The notes under the pieces: generated by a model
Seen by the model: the letters and a program-made list of their open reading frames with translations, nothing else
The model's database searches: none
Told to the model about the DNA's origin: nothing
Assembly (NCBI GenBank): GCA_028877275.1
Contig: JAPPFP010000017.1
Span: 1 to 64,000, forward strand
Source of the DNA: Acidobacteriota bacterium
Lineage (GTDB): Bacteria; Acidobacteriota; Thermoanaerobaculia; Multivoradales; Multivoraceae
Direction of reading: 5' to 3'
Length of the DNA: 64,000 bases
Shown: positions 23,471 to 31,637 of the stretch, one piece after another
Layout of the letters: each line of letters begins with the position of its first letter
Numbering within the stretch: the stretch's first letter is position 1
Position numbers and translations under genes: made by a program

Positions 23471-23577
23471 TGGAGGGCCAGACGGGATTTGAACCCGTGA
23501 CCGAGGTGTGCGCTTCAACACATGACCTCGGTACGTCCCTTTGCAAGAGGGCTGCCTTACCACTCAGCCACTAGCCC
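23471..23577 (-). tRNA. unusual 107-nt tRNA with long variable arm; anticodon UGC (Ala) by numbering, Cys-like body
   Basis: A tRNA-like cloverleaf with encoded CCA. The acceptor is GGGCTAG/CTGGCCC (one G-U pair), with discriminator U73 then CCA. The D-arm is GCT-GAGTGGTAA-GGC and the T-arm ACGGG-TTCAAAT-CCCGT. The anticodon arm is GCCCT-CTTGCAA-AGGGA with a G.A mismatch at 27-43, giving anticodon UGC (Ala); GCA (Cys) lies one base over. The variable region is 37 nt and contains an 8-bp perfect stem ACCGAGGT/ACCTCGGT. U73 and the D-arm resemble Cys tRNA, whose variable region is normally short. Identity is uncertain; it could be functional, recoding or degenerate. Confidence 0.75.
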
Positions 23578-23602
23578 ATCTCCGTCGAAGGTCAAGGTCG
23601 TT

Positions 23603-23636
23603 GGCGGCGGTCCGAATTGGTACTCGGACCGCCGCC
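23603..23636. other. 13-bp perfect inverted repeat upstream of the odd tRNA
   Basis: GGCGGCGGTCCGA, an 8-nt loop ATTGGTAC, then TCGGACCGCCGCC: a perfect 13-bp stem ending 26 nt from the tRNA 5' end. It could terminate transcription from the winged-helix gene, process the tRNA precursor, or be a protein site. No U-tract follows on either strand. Confidence 0.6.
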
Positions 23637-23828
23637 TCTTCGTGTTGGTCCCCGTCACGGATCACCGAGAGCGAAGCCTATCAGCAGTTGAGGGTAGTCG
23701 TCTACCTATACCTATGCGACAAATAGGTACTACCCCTAGTACCCGTTCGGGCCGGGTACCACTATCAGTAGGTTGAGAGAGAGGAAGCACGTTAGTTGTC
23801 AACAGAACATCCCCAACTGAGCTTGAGA
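23637..23828. other. low-GC gap with small inverted repeats
   Basis: A stretch clearly less GC-rich than its surroundings. TACCTAT-GCGACAA-ATAGGTA (23709-23729) is a 7-bp inverted repeat, and GTACCC/GGGTAC pairs follow. No gene is seen. Together with 23300-23470 it forms an island of atypical composition around the tRNA. Confidence 0.4.
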
Positions 23829-24317
23829 TCATAACTCAGCCGCATCTCCTTGGTAGTGCACTGTGGGACGCGGTACCTCCCCTGAGGCTGGAGTGTTGTC
23901 CGGTGGCAGCTCCCACTCACCGGATCCGCGCTTCCGCAGTTCCCCTTTGTCGACAAACCGGTCAAGGGTCGCGCACACTGACGCGTACAGCCTCGACCTG
24001 CTCTTGGATGGATAGCCACCGTTCATGAGGGCGTCGCGGATCTTCGTCGTCTTGTAAGGGCCGGGCCTGGCCGAGATGTACCCGCGTATCGCCTCGGTCA
24101 AGCCCATGCGGCTGAACGGGAGAGGCTCTGCGGCACTTTGGGCAGTCGCCGGAGGCTCAGGGCCTTCCCCCAGTTGCTCCACGAATCGCTCCAAGCTCTG
24201 CAGAGCGTCCTCAGCTCGCTCGTACTTGCCTTTGGCCTCCGAGTACCTGCGCAGCCACTTATCTCGTTGGGAGCGCAGAAGCTCCAGCGTTATCGTGTAT
24301 GTGTCTGTCTCGCTCAT
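23829..24317 (-). CDS. hypothetical protein with coiled coil and winged-helix-like domain
   Basis: A 162-aa protein with no family I can name. I start it at ATG 24317, which has AAGGAGG 7-8 nt upstream; the track start at 24332 lies inside that ribosome binding site. Residues ~5-55 are a charged helix predicted to coil (LLRSQRDKWLRRYSEAKGKYERAEDAL). Residues ~75-140 read as a winged helix (TKIRDALMNGGYPSKSRSRLYASV, then RFVDKGELRKRGSGEWEL ending in a wing strand). It may be a DNA-binding regulator. It sits between ruvB and ruvA with the odd tRNA, inside the segment bounded by inverted repeat copies A and B. Confidence 0.7.
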   Translation of the reverse strand: MSETDTYTITLELLRSQRDKWLRRYSEAKGKYERAEDALQSLERFVEQLGEGPEPPATAQSAAEPLPFSRMGLTEAIRGYISARPGPYKTTKIRDALMNGGYPSKSRSRLYASVCATLDRFVDKGELRKRGSGEWELPPDNTPASGEVPRPTVHYQGDAAEL

Positions 24318-24755
24318 CTCTGCCTCCTTCATCCGTGGTGACGAAGCTCGACATGGCCGCCCCGCTCAACCTTGTTGTTGGGACCGTTGGGATGTTATGG
24401 GGTCTGCGTTGATGCTGTCAAGCGCTGGCCGGAAGCTCCTCCATAGGTAGGAGGCGTCTAGCTCTATGCCGTCTTGGTGCCTAGGTGGCAATGGCGCGAC
24501 AGACCCGGTGGACCACCTGGGACAGTGGCGGCGGCGGCGACGTCCAGCCCGGTTTCGGGGCCAGAGGGGGTCAGCTCCCAGGTGCCTCTGAACGAGCGAC
24601 GCCCGGCGCCCTCCCATGAACCGATCACAAACCGGAGCGAGTGAAGCGGAGCGACCGCAACCCTCCCCATCTCCTCTCAAGCGGGAGCGTCAGCTGGGAG
24701 CAGACCCCCTCCGGCTCCGACCGGGCGGGTGCATGCGACGACGCCTTCCCGGTCG
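24318..24755. other. intergenic region with repeat element B
   Basis: This 438-bp gap contains the upstream region of the winged-helix gene (24318-24540) and repeat copy B (24547-24726), which reaches to within 30 nt of the ruvA stop. The small ORFs in the track here lie on the repeat and show no protein-like composition. Confidence 0.6.
24547..24726 (-). repeat. palindromic repeat element, copy B (inverted relative to copy A)
   Basis: The reverse complement of this 180-bp segment aligns end to end with copy A at 21921-22101, sharing the terminal GGGGTCAGCTCCCAGG-type repeats and interior GAGAGGAGATGG, TCCGCTTCACTCGCTCCGG and CGTCGCTCGTTCAGAGGCACCT. The two copies flank ruvB, the odd tRNA and the winged-helix gene in opposite orientation. 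Confidence 0.8.
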
Positions 24756-25373
24756 TCAGAGCCGGGAAAGCTGCCGCAGGCTGCGGCGCAGGAGTTCCTG
24801 GAAGTCCATCTCGGGTTGTTCCGCCAGCACGCGTGAGACGGCCCGCTGCGCCTCGGACGCGCGGTAGCCGAGGTTGACCAGCGCGCTGACGGCCTGTTCC
24901 TGTTCGTCCTCGCGGCCTGCTTCGGGTTCGGCCTCGGGCGGCTCGGCGCCCGCCTCGGCGAGCAGCGTCTTCGCCTTCTCCCGGAGTTCCAGGACCATCC
25001 GTTCGGCGGTCTTGCGGCCGATCCCCGGGATCCGGGTGAGAGCCGCCACGTTGCCGCCGCCGATGGCGTTCAGCAGGTCTCTCGTGGAACCGCCGGACAG
25101 GACCACCTGCGCCAGCCGGGGACCGACGCCGCTGACGCCGAGGCAGTGCTCGAACAGGGTCCGTTCGGACTCGGTCCAGAAGCCGAAGAGCTCGATCGCG
25201 TCGGCGCGAACGTGAGTATGGATGAACAGGCCGACCTCGGCTGCCGGATCGAGTCTCTCCAGCTCGAAGTAGGTCGACAGGGGGATCCGCACGGCGTAGC
25301 CGACGCCGTTCGTGTCGAGCACCAGGCGTTCGGGCTCGAGGGCCAGGCGGCGCCCGCGCAGATAGCCGATCAA
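24756..25373 (-). CDS. ruvA: Holliday junction-binding protein RuvA
   Basis: RuvA binds four-way junctions and loads RuvB. The 205-aa protein starts MIGYLRGRRLALEPERLVLDTNGVGYAV (OB domain). It carries two helix-hairpin-helix motifs, LGVSGVGPRLAQ and IPGIGRKTAERMVLEL, and ends in the small RuvB-interacting domain (ALVNLGYRASEAQRAV). It lies 25 nt downstream of the PpiD-like gene and is probably in its operon. Confidence 0.96.
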   Translation of the reverse strand: MIGYLRGRRLALEPERLVLDTNGVGYAVRIPLSTYFELERLDPAAEVGLFIHTHVRADAIELFGFWTESERTLFEHCLGVSGVGPRLAQVVLSGGSTRDLLNAIGGGNVAALTRIPGIGRKTAERMVLELREKAKTLLAEAGAEPPEAEPEAGREDEQEQAVSALVNLGYRASEAQRAVSRVLAEQPEMDFQELLRRSLRQLSRL

Positions 25374-25398
25374 GCCGCTATGGAGCGCCGCGCCGCGG

Positions 25399-27351
25399 TC
25401 AGGTGCCGGCTGCCTCGGCCTCGCCCAGACCGAAGTTCTCGATGAAGTCCTGGGTGTAGTGGACGCCGACCTCCTCGCGGAGCCGCTGCAGCAGCGACTG
25501 GAGCATCGTCAGGTTCCGCTCGGCCAGGAGCTCGTTCCGTGTCGTTTCCGGGTCGAAGAGCGCGGGATCGAAGGACTCGCGCTCTGTGACTTCGAACAGA
25601 ACGGCGCCGAACGGAGTGTCCACCGGGCCGCCCGTTTCGCCGGCGGAGAGCGCGAACGCGGCGCGAGACAGCTCAGGCATCGCGCCCAGGGCGCCGATCG
25701 GCTGCCGCAGGCCGAAGCTCCCGCTCTCCTCGATCACGGCGTCGAACTCCTGGGCCGCGTCGTCCATGCTCAGCCCGTTCTCGACGCGTCCCCGCGCCTC
25801 GGTGAGCGCCGCCGCCAGGAGTTCGCCCTCCTTCTGCACGCGAACGACCTCCCGGACGTCCGCTTCGACTTCCGCGAACTCCGAGTCGCGGGGCGGCAGC
25901 ACCTCGAGCACGGACAGGAGAGCCCAGCCCGCCGCGATGCGGACCGGCTCGGACCAGGCGCCTGCCTCGAGACCGAAGGCCGCGGAGCTGAAGTTGAAGT
26001 TGCGGCCGATGCCTGCCACCGGGTCGTCCTCGCCGAACGGCTCCGTGCTGGCATAGACGAGCGCTTCGGCGGCGGCCAGTTCCCGGCTCTCGTCCTCCCC
26101 GGCGAACGTCTCGTCGGCCAGCCGCTCGTGCAGAGCGTCGATCCGGCTCTTCGCCTCCTCTTCGGCCCGGGTAGCCAGGAGCTGGACCCGGATCAGGTTG
26201 CCGACTTCCTCGAGGGTCTGGCGTCCGCCTTCATGGCGCTCATGGACCTGGATCAGGTGATGCGCCGGGCGCGGACCGAGCTGGTTCTCGACCGGTCCGA
26301 CCAGTTCGCCGCTCGCGGCGCCGAACGCGGCCTCTTCGAAGGCCGGCGTCATCGCACCGCGGCCGAAGTAGCCGAGATCGCCACCGGCCTCCTTCGTCGC
26401 CTCGTCGTCGGAGTACTCGCGGGCCAGCGCCGCGAAGTCCTCTCCGGCCTCGACGCGGCCGCGCAACTGGTTCAGCAGGCCGCGCGCCTGCTCCGCGTCC
26501 CGCTCGCTGTTCTCGAGCAGCAGGATGTGGCTGGCCCGAACCTGCTCAGGGATCTCGAACTGGGCCGAGTTGTCCTCGTAGTACGTCTGGACCTCGTCGT
26601 CGGTCACTTCGAGTTCGGCCCGGACCGTGTTCGTGCTGACCAGCAGATAGCCCACGCGCCGGCGCTCGGGAAGCTTGAACTCCTCGCGATGCTCCTCGTA
26701 GTAGGCGGTGGCCTCTTCGCTCGAAGGCTCGGCCTCGGCGGCGAAGCGGCTGGCCGGCACCTGGAAGTAGCGGATGGCGGCGCGCTCGGCGGCGTCGCGG
26801 GCGCGCAGCTCGACCTCCGCGTCGGAAACGTGGGCGACCTCCGTCAGCGCCGCCTGCAGCTTCTGCACCAGGAGGGACGTGCGCAGGTCGGCTTCGAAGT
26901 CGTCCACCGTGAGCCGGTTCGCGCGCAGGACTTCCTGGTACCGCTGCGCGCCGATGAAGTTGCCGGCCCCGTCGGTCAGGGCGGGCACGGAGAGGATCTC
27001 TTCCTGGAGCTCTTCATCGCTGACGGTCAGCCCCATCCGTTCCGCCTCCCTGATGAGAAGACGGTCATTGATCAGGGCTTCGAGGGCCTGAACCGGCAAC
27101 TGGATCTGATCGGCGAGATCCGCATTGAATGCGTCGCCGTAGATCTCCCGGTAGCGGTTCTCGGCGTTCCGGTAGCTGCGCTCGAACTCGGCGAAGGTGA
27201 TGCTCTCGCCGCCCACGGTGGCTGCGTCCGGGTTGACGCGCGTACCCTCCAGCGACCGGAAATCGGTGAAAACGAGGAGCACGAAGACCCCGGCGAGGCC
27301 GATGGCCAGCGGATAGAAGCTCTTGATGTTCTTGCGAATGACGTTCAGCAT
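25399..27351 (-). CDS. membrane-anchored parvulin-type peptidyl-prolyl isomerase (PpiD/SurA-like)
   Basis: A 650-aa periplasmic folding factor. Residues ~13-30 (FYPLAIGLAGVFVLLVF) are a single N-terminal membrane anchor. Residues ~40-180 are a SurA_N-like chaperone domain (ESITFAEFERSYRNAE). The parvulin domain lies around 275-375 (RASHILLLENSERDAEQA through GDLGYFGRGAMTPAFEEAAF). The anchored layout with one parvulin domain resembles PpiD. It is divergent from mreB, with a 101-bp shared promoter region. Confidence 0.88.
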   Translation of the reverse strand: MLNVIRKNIKSFYPLAIGLAGVFVLLVFTDFRSLEGTRVNPDAATVGGESITFAEFERSYRNAENRYREIYGDAFNADLADQIQLPVQALEALINDRLLIREAERMGLTVSDEELQEEILSVPALTDGAGNFIGAQRYQEVLRANRLTVDDFEADLRTSLLVQKLQAALTEVAHVSDAEVELRARDAAERAAIRYFQVPASRFAAEAEPSSEEATAYYEEHREEFKLPERRRVGYLLVSTNTVRAELEVTDDEVQTYYEDNSAQFEIPEQVRASHILLLENSERDAEQARGLLNQLRGRVEAGEDFAALAREYSDDEATKEAGGDLGYFGRGAMTPAFEEAAFGAASGELVGPVENQLGPRPAHHLIQVHERHEGGRQTLEEVGNLIRVQLLATRAEEEAKSRIDALHERLADETFAGEDESRELAAAEALVYASTEPFGEDDPVAGIGRNFNFSSAAFGLEAGAWSEPVRIAAGWALLSVLEVLPPRDSEFAEVEADVREVVRVQKEGELLAAALTEARGRVENGLSMDDAAQEFDAVIEESGSFGLRQPIGALGAMPELSRAAFALSAGETGGPVDTPFGAVLFEVTERESFDPALFDPETTRNELLAERNLTMLQSLLQRLREEVGVHYTQDFIENFGLGEAEAAGT

Positions 27352-27452
27352 GTTCTTGACCCCGGCGCCGGGAGGGGCGCAGAAGAGCTTTCATGCTAAC
27401 AGGATCCGGCGATCTTCCGGCGGTTATGATCGCGGGGTGAGGTCCATCCCGA

Positions 27453-28469
27453 ATGCGTTTCCTGCAGTGGTTCTCTAGCGACCTGGCCATCGACCTGGGG
27501 ACGGCCAACACCCTGGTCTTCACTCAGGCGAACGGCATCGTCGTGCGCGAGCCGTCGGTCGTCGTCGTCAACAGCCAGAGCAACCGCATCGAGGCGGTCG
27601 GCACCGAGGCCAAGGGGATGCTCGGGCGCACGCCGGGGATCCTGTTCCTCGTGCGGCCGATGAAGGACGGCGTGATCGCCGACTTCGAAATGACCGAGCA
27701 CATGCTCAAGCACTTCATCCGCAAGGCCCATCACGGCCGCCGCCTGGCCCGCCCGCGGATCGTGATCGGCGTGCCCTCCGAGATCACGCCGGTCGAGAAA
27801 CGGGCGGTGAGAGAGGCGGCCATGAGCGCTGGCGCGTCCGAGGTCTTCCTGGTCGAGCAGGCGATGATGGCGGCCATCGGCGCCGGCCTGCCGATCACGG
27901 AACCGACTGGCAACATGATCGTCGACATTGGCGGCGGCACCAGCGATGTCGCCGTGATCTCCCTGGCGGGCACCGTCTACAGCCGGTCGCTGCGGGTGGC
28001 CGGCAACGCGATGGACGAGGCGATCGCCGGGCACCTGAAGCGCAAGCACAACATGCTGGTCGGGGAGCGGACCGCCGAGAAGATCAAGGTCGAGATCGGA
28101 TCCGCCTTTCCACTCCAGAAGTCGCTCTACATGGACATCAAGGGGCGGGATCTCGTGCGCGGTGTGCCCCGGAGCCTCCGGATCTCCGACGGGGAGATCC
28201 GGGACGCGCTCGAGGAACCCGTGCAGCAGATCGTGGACTCCGTGCTGCAGGCCCTGGAACGGATGCCGCCGGAGCTCTCGGCCGACGTGATGGACAAGGG
28301 CATCGTCCTGTCGGGCGGCGGTGCGCTGCTCCATGCGCTGGACCAGCGGCTCCGCGAGGAGACCGGACTGCCGGTCTTCGCCGCGGAGGACCCGCTGGCC
28401 TCCGTCGTGTTGGGCACCGGCCGGGTGCTGCGGGACATCGATCTGCTGCGCAGGGTTTCGGTTCGCTGA
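27453..28469 (+). CDS. mreB: rod shape-determining protein MreB
   Basis: Actin-like ATPase that organises lateral cell wall synthesis. The 338-aa protein opens with a short amphipathic N-terminus (MRFLQWFSSDLAIDLGTANTLV), which serves as the membrane tether and phosphate-1 region; the phosphate-2 motif is VDIGGGTSDVAVISL and the adenosine motif is VLSGGGALLHALD. First gene of mreB-mreC-mreD-mrdA-rodA, the elongasome operon, indicating a rod-shaped cell. Confidence 0.97.
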   Translation: MRFLQWFSSDLAIDLGTANTLVFTQANGIVVREPSVVVVNSQSNRIEAVGTEAKGMLGRTPGILFLVRPMKDGVIADFEMTEHMLKHFIRKAHHGRRLARPRIVIGVPSEITPVEKRAVREAAMSAGASEVFLVEQAMMAAIGAGLPITEPTGNMIVDIGGGTSDVAVISLAGTVYSRSLRVAGNAMDEAIAGHLKRKHNMLVGERTAEKIKVEIGSAFPLQKSLYMDIKGRDLVRGVPRSLRISDGEIRDALEEPVQQIVDSVLQALERMPPELSADVMDKGIVLSGGGALLHALDQRLREETGLPVFAAEDPLASVVLGTGRVLRDIDLLRRVSVR

Positions 28470-28485
28470 GGAGGCGTTCACCGAG

Positions 28486-29325
28486 ATGAGCGAGCGTCGG
28501 GTCGCCATCCTGTTCGCCGTTGCGGTGACCCTGCTGCTCGCATCGTTGACCGCTCAGTCGCCGGAGCGGGCGGGCGATGTGGCGCTGTGGGTGGAGGCCC
28601 CGGCGAAACGCCTCGTCGGCGCCGTCGTCGACGTCACGAACGGGGTGCGAGAGCGGTGGCGGACGAGGGCTCGGCTGGAACGAGAGAACGACGAACTGCG
28701 AAGCCGGCTGCGGGAACTCGAGGCTGCCCATGCGGCCGCCCTGGGCGCGGAGCTGGAGGTCGACCTGCTTTCGGAGCCACTCGGATACGCCCGGCCGGCG
28801 AATCCCGAACTGTTGCTGGCGGATGTCGTCTCCGTCGACTACCACTCGTGGCGCCGCAGCGCCATCCTGCGGTTGCCTCGCGGGAACGCGAGGGAGGAGT
28901 GGGCGCGGCGGCCGGTGACTACGGTCGACGGCCTGCTCGGCCGCGTCGTTTCCGCCGGTGGCGACTATGCGCGCGTTCTGCTGGTTACGGATCGCGACTC
29001 TTCCGTGGGGGCGATGATCGAGCGCACGCGCCGTCAAGGCATCGTTCGGGGCACGGAGGAGGCCGGCGTACTGTCGCTCGCGTACGTACCGGTGCAGGTG
29101 GATGTCCGGCCGGGAGATCGTGTGGTCACGGCCGGCATCGACGGCGTCTTCCCGCGCGGGATCCCGATCGGCACGGTCACTTCCGTCGAGTCCAGCGGCG
29201 ATCAGTTCCACGAGATCAGGGTCGCTCCGCGCGTGGATCTCGGTTCGCTCAGCCATGCCTTCATATGGCGCCGCGACCCGGTACCCGAGGCGGTCATGGA
29301 CGGCGCGGATGCCGTGGGCCGCTAG
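28486..29325 (+). CDS. mreC: rod shape-determining protein MreC
   Basis: Periplasmic scaffold linking MreB to PBP2. The 279-aa protein starts MSERRVAILFAVAVTLLLASL at ATG 28486, with GAGGAGG upstream; the track ORF begins 165 nt too early in the mreB region. An N-terminal membrane helix (~5-22) is followed by a coiled coil (~50-85) and the beta-rich MreC domain (GLLGRVVSAGGDYARVLLVTD). It lies 16 nt after mreB. Confidence 0.93.
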   Translation: MSERRVAILFAVAVTLLLASLTAQSPERAGDVALWVEAPAKRLVGAVVDVTNGVRERWRTRARLERENDELRSRLRELEAAHAAALGAELEVDLLSEPLGYARPANPELLLADVVSVDYHSWRRSAILRLPRGNAREEWARRPVTTVDGLLGRVVSAGGDYARVLLVTDRDSSVGAMIERTRRQGIVRGTEEAGVLSLAYVPVQVDVRPGDRVVTAGIDGVFPRGIPIGTVTSVESSGDQFHEIRVAPRVDLGSLSHAFIWRRDPVPEAVMDGADAVGR

Positions 29326-29821
29326 GTTCGCCGCCAGTCTGACCCTGGTGGCTCTGGTCGAGCTGCTGCTGGCCGAAGTTCTGCCGGTGGCCGGCCGCGC
29401 GGTCGACCTGTTCGTGCTCCTCGTCGTCCTGAGCAGCCTGGCCGGCAACTCGCTCCAGGGCGGCGCGGGCGGCCTGGTCGCCGGCCTGGTCCAGGACCTG
29501 CTGAACAGCTCGCCGTTCGGCCTCCATGGCCTCGCCTGCTGCGTCGTGGGCTACGGAGTCGCCCGCCTGTCGCAGCGAGTCGTCACCAGCCAGCGGCTGG
29601 TGGCGTTGCTCCTTGTCGCCGTCGGCACGCTCGTGCACCAGGCGATCGTTCTCGGCCTGCTCGCCGTTCTGGAGGTCGGCGAACTCAGCGGCGGCGCCGT
29701 CCTGCTGCGCGTGGTCGCGACGACCGCTGTCGGTGCGCCGGGCCTGTGGTTGTTCAAACGGGCCCGCGCCTGGGTGGATGAACGGCGTACACTGAAGGAG
29801 GGGAGGGCGCGCCTGCGGTGA
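29309..29821 (+). CDS. mreD: rod shape-determining protein MreD
   Basis: Small polytopic membrane protein of the elongasome. The 170-aa reading starts MPWAARFAASLTLVALVELLLA at ATG 29309, overlapping mreC by 17 nt; the track start at 29102 is a shadow of mreC. Four to five hydrophobic helices are visible (e.g. LFVLLVVLSSLAG, LVALLLVAVGTLVHQAIVLGLLAVL), with the typical GGAGGLVAGLVQDLLNSSPFG between them. Confidence 0.88.
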   Translation: MPWAARFAASLTLVALVELLLAEVLPVAGRAVDLFVLLVVLSSLAGNSLQGGAGGLVAGLVQDLLNSSPFGLHGLACCVVGYGVARLSQRVVTSQRLVALLLVAVGTLVHQAIVLGLLAVLEVGELSGGAVLLRVVATTAVGAPGLWLFKRARAWVDERRTLKEGRARLR

Positions 29822-29834
29822 CCCCGAAGGCCAC

Positions 29835-31637
29835 ATGATGAGTCTGCAGAACCCCACCCGGGAGCACAGCTCGGATTGGGTCCTGCTGAACATGGCGGCC
29901 CGGCTCAAGTGGCTGTGCGGCGTACTCGGCCTGTGCCTGGCCGTTGTGATCGGCGCCTACTGGTATCACCAGATCATTCGGGCGGAGCACTACGAACGAC
30001 TGGCCGAGAACAACCGGCTGCGAGTGCTGCGGCTGGACGCGCCGAGGGGCCTGATCTACGACCGTTCGGGGCGGATTCTGGTCGAGAACACGCCCACCTT
30101 TCGCTTGATGATCGACCGCAGCAGGAGCGCGGATCTTGGCGCCAGTCTGGCCTTCGCGGCGGAAATCCTCGGCCGGGAGGAGCGTGAACTCAGGGCCGCG
30201 CTGGAGCGTCATCGGGGAGTGGCCCGGGAGGTGCCCGTGCTGCTCGCCGAGGACCTGGAGCTGACCCAGGTCGCCCGGTTCGAGGTTTCGAAGGAACCCG
30301 AGCATCCGGAGTTCGAGATCGCTACTTCGAGGCGCCGCCTGTACCGGCACAGCTTCCAGACCGCCCATGTGGTCGGCCATCTCGGTGAACCGACTCCCTC
30401 CGAACACGACCGCGACGCCTCGCTGGCGGCCGGGGACCTGGTCGGCCGCAGCGGCGTGGAGTTGCTGCGGGATCGATTGCTGCGCGGAAACCACGGCGAG
30501 CGGATCGTGGTCGTCGACAGTCGAGGCCGTCTGATGGGTGAGGACGTGCGGCGGACGGACGCGGCGCCCGGCGAGTCGGTCACCCTGACGATCGATCTGC
30601 GGCTTCAGCAGTTGGCCGAGAGCCTGATGGCGGACAAGATCGGCGCGATCGTGGCGCTCGACCCCCGCGACGGCGCGATCCGGGCGATGGTCTCCTCCCC
30701 TTCCTTCGACCCGAACAGCTTCGGCGGCAGGTTGAGCCAGCAGGACTGGGACCGGATCGTCGACGCGCCGGGAAAGCCGCTCCAGAACCGGGCGATCCAG
30801 AACACCTACCCTCCGGGCTCGGTGTTCAAGATCGCCATGGTGGTGGCGGGTCTGGCGGAGGGTCTGCTTCGTCCGGAGGAGCGGATCTACTGCAACGGTG
30901 CGACCCGGCTCTACGACCGGCGCTGGCGCTGCTGGCAGTCGAGGGGGCACGGCCTCGTCGATCTGCGCGGGGCCCTGCAGCACTCCTGCGACATCTACTT
31001 CTACCGCCAGGGCGTCAAGATCGGAATCGAGACGATTGCCGCCTATGCCCGCCGGCTCGGTCTGGGTGACCGAACGGGAGTCGAACTGCCGGGCGAGAGC
31101 GAGGGTCTGGTGCCCGATCCCGAGTGGAGCAGGAATCGCCGGGGCTATCCCTGGTATCCGGGCGAGACGGTCTCGGTGGCGATAGGCCAGGGGCCGCTGC
31201 TGACTTCGCCGCTCCAGGTGGCGGTGATGACCGCCGCGGTGGCGAATGGGGGATTCCGGGTGCGCCCGTACCTGATCGCCGGTGGCGGGAAACCTCCGGA
31301 GCCGCTCGGTCTGGACGGCGAGGTGGTGTCCTTCGTCGCCGAAGCGCTCGCCAATGTCGTCGAGAACGGAACCGGACGCAGCGCCAGAACGCCGGTGGTC
31401 GCGGTCGCCGGAAAGACGGGCACCGCCCAGGTCGTCGCGCAGGCGACCTGGATCCGCTCGGAGGACCTCCCGCCCGAGCAGGCCGATCATGCCTGGTTCA
31501 CCTCCTACGCTCCGGTGGAGGCGCCCGAGCTGGTCGTCGTCGTGTTCGTGGAGAACGGGGGCAGAGGCTCGGAAGCGGCGGCGCCGCTGGCGAGACAGAT
31601 GCACGAGGGTTACTTCAGTGCTGCCCCAAAGACCTGA
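29835..31637 (+). CDS. mrdA: penicillin-binding protein 2
   Basis: Transpeptidase of the rod complex that cross-links peptidoglycan during elongation. The 600-aa protein has an N-terminal membrane helix (~30-47, LCGVLGLCLAVVIGAYWY), the dimerisation domain (LDAPRGLIYDRSGRILVENTP), the catalytic serine motif SVFK in YPPGSVFKIAMV, the SxN-equivalent SCD in LQHSCDIYFY, and KTG in AGKTGTAQ. Adjacent ATG codons at 29835 and 29838 are both possible starts. rodA begins inside its last 20 nt. Confidence 0.95.
   Translation: MMSLQNPTREHSSDWVLLNMAARLKWLCGVLGLCLAVVIGAYWYHQIIRAEHYERLAENNRLRVLRLDAPRGLIYDRSGRILVENTPTFRLMIDRSRSADLGASLAFAAEILGREERELRAALERHRGVAREVPVLLAEDLELTQVARFEVSKEPEHPEFEIATSRRRLYRHSFQTAHVVGHLGEPTPSEHDRDASLAAGDLVGRSGVELLRDRLLRGNHGERIVVVDSRGRLMGEDVRRTDAAPGESVTLTIDLRLQQLAESLMADKIGAIVALDPRDGAIRAMVSSPSFDPNSFGGRLSQQDWDRIVDAPGKPLQNRAIQNTYPPGSVFKIAMVVAGLAEGLLRPEERIYCNGATRLYDRRWRCWQSRGHGLVDLRGALQHSCDIYFYRQGVKIGIETIAAYARRLGLGDRTGVELPGESEGLVPDPEWSRNRRGYPWYPGETVSVAIGQGPLLTSPLQVAVMTAAVANGGFRVRPYLIAGGGKPPEPLGLDGEVVSFVAEALANVVENGTGRSARTPVVAVAGKTGTAQVVAQATWIRSEDLPPEQADHAWFTSYAPVEAPELVVVVFVENGGRGSEAAAPLARQMHEGYFSAAPKT

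Noticed and set aside
23471-23577. The odd tRNA as a selenocysteine tRNA (selC)
   Set aside because: The acceptor stem is 7 bp, the D-stem is short with a normal loop, and the anticodon is not UCA; selC normally has an extended acceptor and a 6-bp D-stem.
25459-27399. 646-aa plus-strand ORF opposite the PpiD-like gene
   Set aside because: Antisense shadow; the minus-strand protein has a clear membrane anchor and parvulin domain.
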